NCBI GenBank assembly: GCA_965223095.1
Contig: OZ244979.1
Location: 3,100,001-3,164,000, forward strand
Length of the DNA: 64,000 nucleotides
DNA from: J054 sp965223095
GTDB lineage: Bacteria > Pseudomonadota > Gammaproteobacteria > Steroidobacterales > GCA-2729495
Direction of reading: 5' to 3'
In this document: positions 61,308-64,000 of the stretch, in pieces
How the letters are laid out: each line of letters begins with the position of its first letter
Position numbering within the stretch: position 1 is the stretch's first letter
The notes under the pieces: model-generated
Databases searched by the model: none
What the model saw: only the letters and a program-made list of their open reading frames with translations
What the model was told of the DNA's origin: nothing
Position numbers and translations under genes: made by a program

Positions 61308-62315
61308 ATGGCGACAAATATCGCTGATCCTGAGTCGCTAGCCGCCGCGATCCTGGCGCAAGACCGGCGGGCTCTCGCACGCGGCATAACCTTGATTGAA
61401 TCAAGCCGCCCAGCCGATCGCGAGCCGGCCAATGCCCTGCTAGACCTGATCGCCCCCCACGCCGGCAAGGCCATCCGCGTTGGGATTTCCGGCGTACCCG
61501 GCGTGGGCAAATCGACCTTCATTGAAAGCCTGGGCAACGAACTCATTGAGCAAGACCATCGCGTGGCGGTACTCGCCGTGGATCCGTCGTCGGCCATCAG
61601 TGGCGGTTCAATATTGGGTGATAAGACACGCATGGAAAACTTATCGCGCCGGCTCGAAGCTTTTATACGACCGTCACCCGCAGGCCGCACTCTGGGCGGT
61701 GTTGCCCGGCATACGCGCGAAACCATGCTGCTGGTGGAAGCCGCGGGCTTCGACGTGGTCATCGTTGAAACCGTTGGCGTCGGTCAATCGGAAACCGCGG
61801 TGGCGGAGATGACGGATCTATTCATGTTGCTCTTGCTGCCCGGTAGCGGCGACGAACTGCAAGGAATCAAACGCGGCATCGTCGAACTCGCCGACTTAAT
61901 TGTCGTCAATAAAGCCGATGGCGATATGACCGCAGCAGCCGGCCGAGCCGCGGCAGACTATCGCAATGCCCTGCACTTTCTTCAGCCACGCCACACAAGC
62001 TGGGAAGTACCGGTACTCACCTGCTCGGCGCTAAACAATGAAGGTATCGCCGCGGTTTGGACGGCGGTGGAAAGTTTTCGTACGGCAATGCTCAATAGCG
62101 GCGAACTGGCGAAGGCAAGATCACAACAGGCCGTGGCCTGGCTGTGGGACGAAATTGCTGCGAGCCTGCTAGACCGGGTAAGGAGCGACGCCAGTATTGC
62201 CGCGCAAATTCGCCAGCTCGAAGCGACCGTTGCGGCTGGCGACGCTTCGCCCAGAGCCGCCGCACAACAAATCATTGACGCCTTCAGCCATGCATTGCCA
62301 GGACAAAGAAAATGA
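61308..62315 (+). CDS. meaB: Methylmalonyl-CoA mutase-associated GTPase MeaB
   Basis: A 335-residue G3E-type GTPase that loads and protects the cobalamin of the mutase. The Walker A motif is GVPGVGKST at 62-70. Other motifs are VDPSSAISGGSILGDKTRM, IVETVGVGQSE (G3-like), and VVNKADGD (G4). The ATG at 61308 is chosen over an adjacent GTG 3 nt upstream. Its stop overlaps the mce start by 4 nt (ATGA). The gene was long annotated argK, but its location here with mcm is decisive. Confidence 0.95.
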   Translation: MATNIADPESLAAAILAQDRRALARGITLIESSRPADREPANALLDLIAPHAGKAIRVGISGVPGVGKSTFIESLGNELIEQDHRVAVLAVDPSSAISGGSILGDKTRMENLSRRLEAFIRPSPAGRTLGGVARHTRETMLLVEAAGFDVVIVETVGVGQSETAVAEMTDLFMLLLLPGSGDELQGIKRGIVELADLIVVNKADGDMTAAAGRAAADYRNALHFLQPRHTSWEVPVLTCSALNNEGIAAVWTAVESFRTAMLNSGELAKARSQQAVAWLWDEIAASLLDRVRSDASIAAQIRQLEATVAAGDASPRAAAQQIIDAFSHALPGQRK

Positions 62316-62716
62316 TCGGAAAATTGAACCATGTGGCCATTGTGGTACCCGACCTTGATGCAGCGGCGGCCGTGTACCGCGATACCTTGGGCGCAAAGGT
62401 ATCCGCGCCTGATGATCTACCCGCACACGGTGTGACCACGGTCTTCGTGGAACTACCCAATACCAAAATTGAGTTGCTGCTCCCATTGGGCGATGACTCA
62501 CCCATTGCCAGGTTCTTAGAGAAAAACCCATCGGGTGGTATGCACCATGTTTGCTACGAAGTCACCGACATACTGGCTGCCCGCGATAAGCTCCAGGCAC
62601 AGGGTGCCCGAGTTCTCGGTGATGGGGAACCGCGCACAGGCGCCCACGGTAAACCCGTGTTGTTTCTGCATCCGAAAGATTTCTGCGGCACCTTGGTCGA
62701 GCTCGAAGAAATTTAG
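62312..62716 (+). CDS. mce: Methylmalonyl-CoA epimerase
   Basis: A 134-residue vicinal-oxygen-chelate protein interconverting (S)- and (R)-methylmalonyl-CoA so that the carboxylase product fits the mutase. Metal ligands by family: His7 in KLNHVAIVV, His in GMHHVCYEV, and Glu in TLVELEE at the C-terminus. The TKIELLLP strand is also typical. The start overlaps meaB by 4 nt (ATGA), so the two are translationally coupled. It completes the propionyl-CoA route in this operon. Confidence 0.94.
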   Translation: MIGKLNHVAIVVPDLDAAAAVYRDTLGAKVSAPDDLPAHGVTTVFVELPNTKIELLLPLGDDSPIARFLEKNPSGGMHHVCYEVTDILAARDKLQAQGARVLGDGEPRTGAHGKPVLFLHPKDFCGTLVELEEI

Positions 62717-63092
62717 TTGCCTGACCTCATCCCAATCAATCCAGTGGCGCCGGCCAATAGTGCCGCCTAGCCGGTGCTGATCAGGGCCGCAAGGCGACGT
62801 CATCGGCCGCGCAAGGCAGAGCGAGTTCGCAAGACTTATGTAAAAACAATGGGCTGGAATCGGCCGGGCGACTAGTCTGAGCCTTCGATCAACAGTGACG
62901 GGCTGAGGAATTTTCCTGGGCAACCCCTCACGACGCCTATCCTAAGGTTCAAGTTCCCCCCCGATCTCGGCTGGGAAGCCCGCCGCCGGAGCAACCCGGC
63001 CCCACCAATATCATTTCGTGACGGCGTTCAACGCGATCTGGGCCCGCGCCGGGCATAGTTCTGCTAACTCAATGATCGTTAGAGTCAGGACC
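62717..63092. other. Intergenic between mce and the AAA ATPase gene
   Basis: About 376 bp. No gene is supported; minus-strand frames in this stretch have no family character. A promoter for the ATPase gene is expected, but none could be defended. Confidence 0.4.
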
Positions 63093-64000
63093 ATGTATCC
63101 CGAACATTTCCAACTCAGAGGTCGTCCCTTCGTGGGCGGACCGACTTCACGTTTCATGGTACCCAATGCCCAGGTGGCGGCGGCGGTGGCCCATCTGCAA
63201 GAGGCATTGATGTCGCGCGATGCCATTGCGCTAGTCTCCGGTGGCCCTGGTGTTGGCAAAAGCGCCCTACTAGAACATGCGCAAAAGGAACTCGGGGAAA
63301 AAACTGTTCTAGCCCTTGGCGACCTTCGCCAAAGCGAACCAGAAGACCTGTTGGATTCGTTATTGCTGAGCCTGGGTGAAGAAGCCGGCGACGGTAGCGG
63401 CCCCAAATCTTGGAATCTGCTCAGGCGAGCAATTTCGCGGCATAATGAAGCTGGCCGCATGGTGACCGCTGCCATTGACGTTAACGGCATCACAGCCGAT
63501 CGTGCCCGACGCCTGCTGCGATTAGCCTACCTAATGGGCGAGCCGGGGATGCAATTGAATCTCGTTCTCCACGGCCCGCATATTCTCCACAAGCTCTTGG
63601 ATGTCCCGGGCTTGATTCACTTGCGGCAGCGCGTTGTATACCGCCATCGCGTGCGGCCTTTTACGCCTCAAGAAACCACCGACTATCTGGCAACCCGCGT
63701 CAAGGCGGCTGGCGGAAACCCAAATAACTTATTCGACGGTAGTGTGGCGAATTTCGTTTACCTGTACGTGGCGGGCGTACCCCGTTTGATTAACTCGCTG
63801 ATGGAAGCAAGTTTTACCGAAGCCGCCGTGAGGCAAGATAAGAAGATCAGCGGAAGTTTGGTTGAAGACGTTGCTCAAACCTTAGGCTGGAAACCGCTGG
63901 CAGCACGCGGGAATGAAGCCCGCAAACCCGCGTCAAATGCGGCTTCGAGTCCAGCAACGACGCAAACAGCCGCAAACAAGACCGCGGCACCAAAAGCTGA
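63093..64000 (+). CDS. AAA ATPase, ExeA/GspA/MshM-like, 3' end beyond window edge
   Basis: 302 codons are visible, open to the right edge. The start MYPEHFQLRGRPF matches the ExeA-family opening. Walker A is GGPGVGKSA at 50-58. Where Walker B is normally hhhhDE, this protein reads AAIDVNG, so Asp is present but the catalytic Glu is replaced by Val. A sensor-like segment and LRQRVVYRHRVRPFTPQETTDYL, then AGVPRLINSLMEASFTEA, complete the AAA module by about residue 255. The last visible 45 residues are Ala/Thr/Lys-rich linker, suggesting further domains after the edge, for example a peptidoglycan-binding or repeat domain as in GspA. The likely job is assembly of a secretion or pilus complex. 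The opposite-strand frame at 63011-63493 is a shadow. Confidence 0.85.
   Translation, partial: MYPEHFQLRGRPFVGGPTSRFMVPNAQVAAAVAHLQEALMSRDAIALVSGGPGVGKSALLEHAQKELGEKTVLALGDLRQSEPEDLLDSLLLSLGEEAGDGSGPKSWNLLRRAISRHNEAGRMVTAAIDVNGITADRARRLLRLAYLMGEPGMQLNLVLHGPHILHKLLDVPGLIHLRQRVVYRHRVRPFTPQETTDYLATRVKAAGGNPNNLFDGSVANFVYLYVAGVPRLINSLMEASFTEAAVRQDKKISGSLVEDVAQTLGWKPLAARGNEARKPASNAASSPATTQTAANKTAAPKA

Noticed and set aside
63011..63493. Minus-strand open frame of 160 codons
   Set aside because: It overlaps the plus-strand AAA ATPase, whose frame has a Walker A motif and family start. The minus frame shows no protein-like pattern.
1..64000. CRISPR arrays, insertion sequences and prophage genes
   Set aside because: No regularly spaced repeats and no transposase-, integrase- or capsid-like proteins were seen on either strand.

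Overview
The window looks like chromosome of a GC-rich free-living bacterium, most likely a gammaproteobacterium. The best evidence is a conserved housekeeping block (rplU-rpmA-obgE, rpsT, murJ, ileS, lspA) followed by a type IV minor-pilin operon ending in pilY1 and pilE. The Pseudomonas chromosome has the same overall order. The thrW-like tRNA-Thr(CGT) with encoded CCA, the homodimeric-type AceE and the minor-pilin set agree with this. No rRNA, CRISPR array, transposase or phage gene was seen.

Region 1 (1-16.6 kb) is accessory metabolism. A leftward group encodes phosphonate biosynthesis: a PhyH-type dioxygenase, a PEP mutase fused to a nucleotidyltransferase, and a phosphonopyruvate decarboxylase that runs off the left edge. 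Upstream on the same strand is a translationally coupled trio: aconitase-type large subunit, small subunit, and an isocitrate lyase/PEP mutase-superfamily lyase. Its architecture recalls dimethylmaleate hydratase plus dimethylmalate lyase, but the substrate is unknown. Rightward genes follow for an SDR and an MDR oxidoreductase. Next come a PNPOx-like flavoprotein with UbiX, an outer-membrane barrel, a broken isochorismatase-like gene beside an AtzG/AtzE-like amidase pair, a crotonase-fold protein lacking both usual glutamates, and metY-metX.

Region 2 (16.6-33.8 kb) is core. It holds tRNA-Thr, a Fur/Irr-like regulator, fimT-fimU-pilV-pilW-pilX-(small secreted protein)-pilY1-pilE, then lspA, ileS, murJ, rpsT, obgE, rpmA, rplU, ispB and tRNA-Pro. 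Compared with Pseudomonas, ribF is missing between murJ and ileS, and fkpB-ispH are missing between lspA and pilE.

Region 3 (33.8-54.1 kb) is mixed. It has a rhomboid protease, a zinc metallopeptidase, a membrane-anchored unknown, a solitary FimT-like pilin, and a secreted repeat protein with a CTERM-like tail. A degenerate-GGDEF/EAL protein, a methyltransferase, nadA-nadB and a second small barrel follow. The region ends with two apparently Tat-exported proteins (an FMN 2-hydroxyacid dehydrogenase and an NTF2-like protein), an orphan aceE, and two tandem paralogous PEP-CTERM-type secreted proteins.

Region 4 (54.2-62.7 kb) is a complete propionyl-CoA to succinyl-CoA operon: CitE-like CoA-ester lyase, methylmalonyl-CoA mutase, pccB, pccA, meaB and mce. 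A perfect 14-bp palindrome just upstream is a good operator candidate. The window ends inside an ExeA/GspA-type AAA ATPase gene.

Terminators were called only where a hairpin is followed by a T-run. Promoters were not called, because no convincing -35/-10 pair could be defended by eye.
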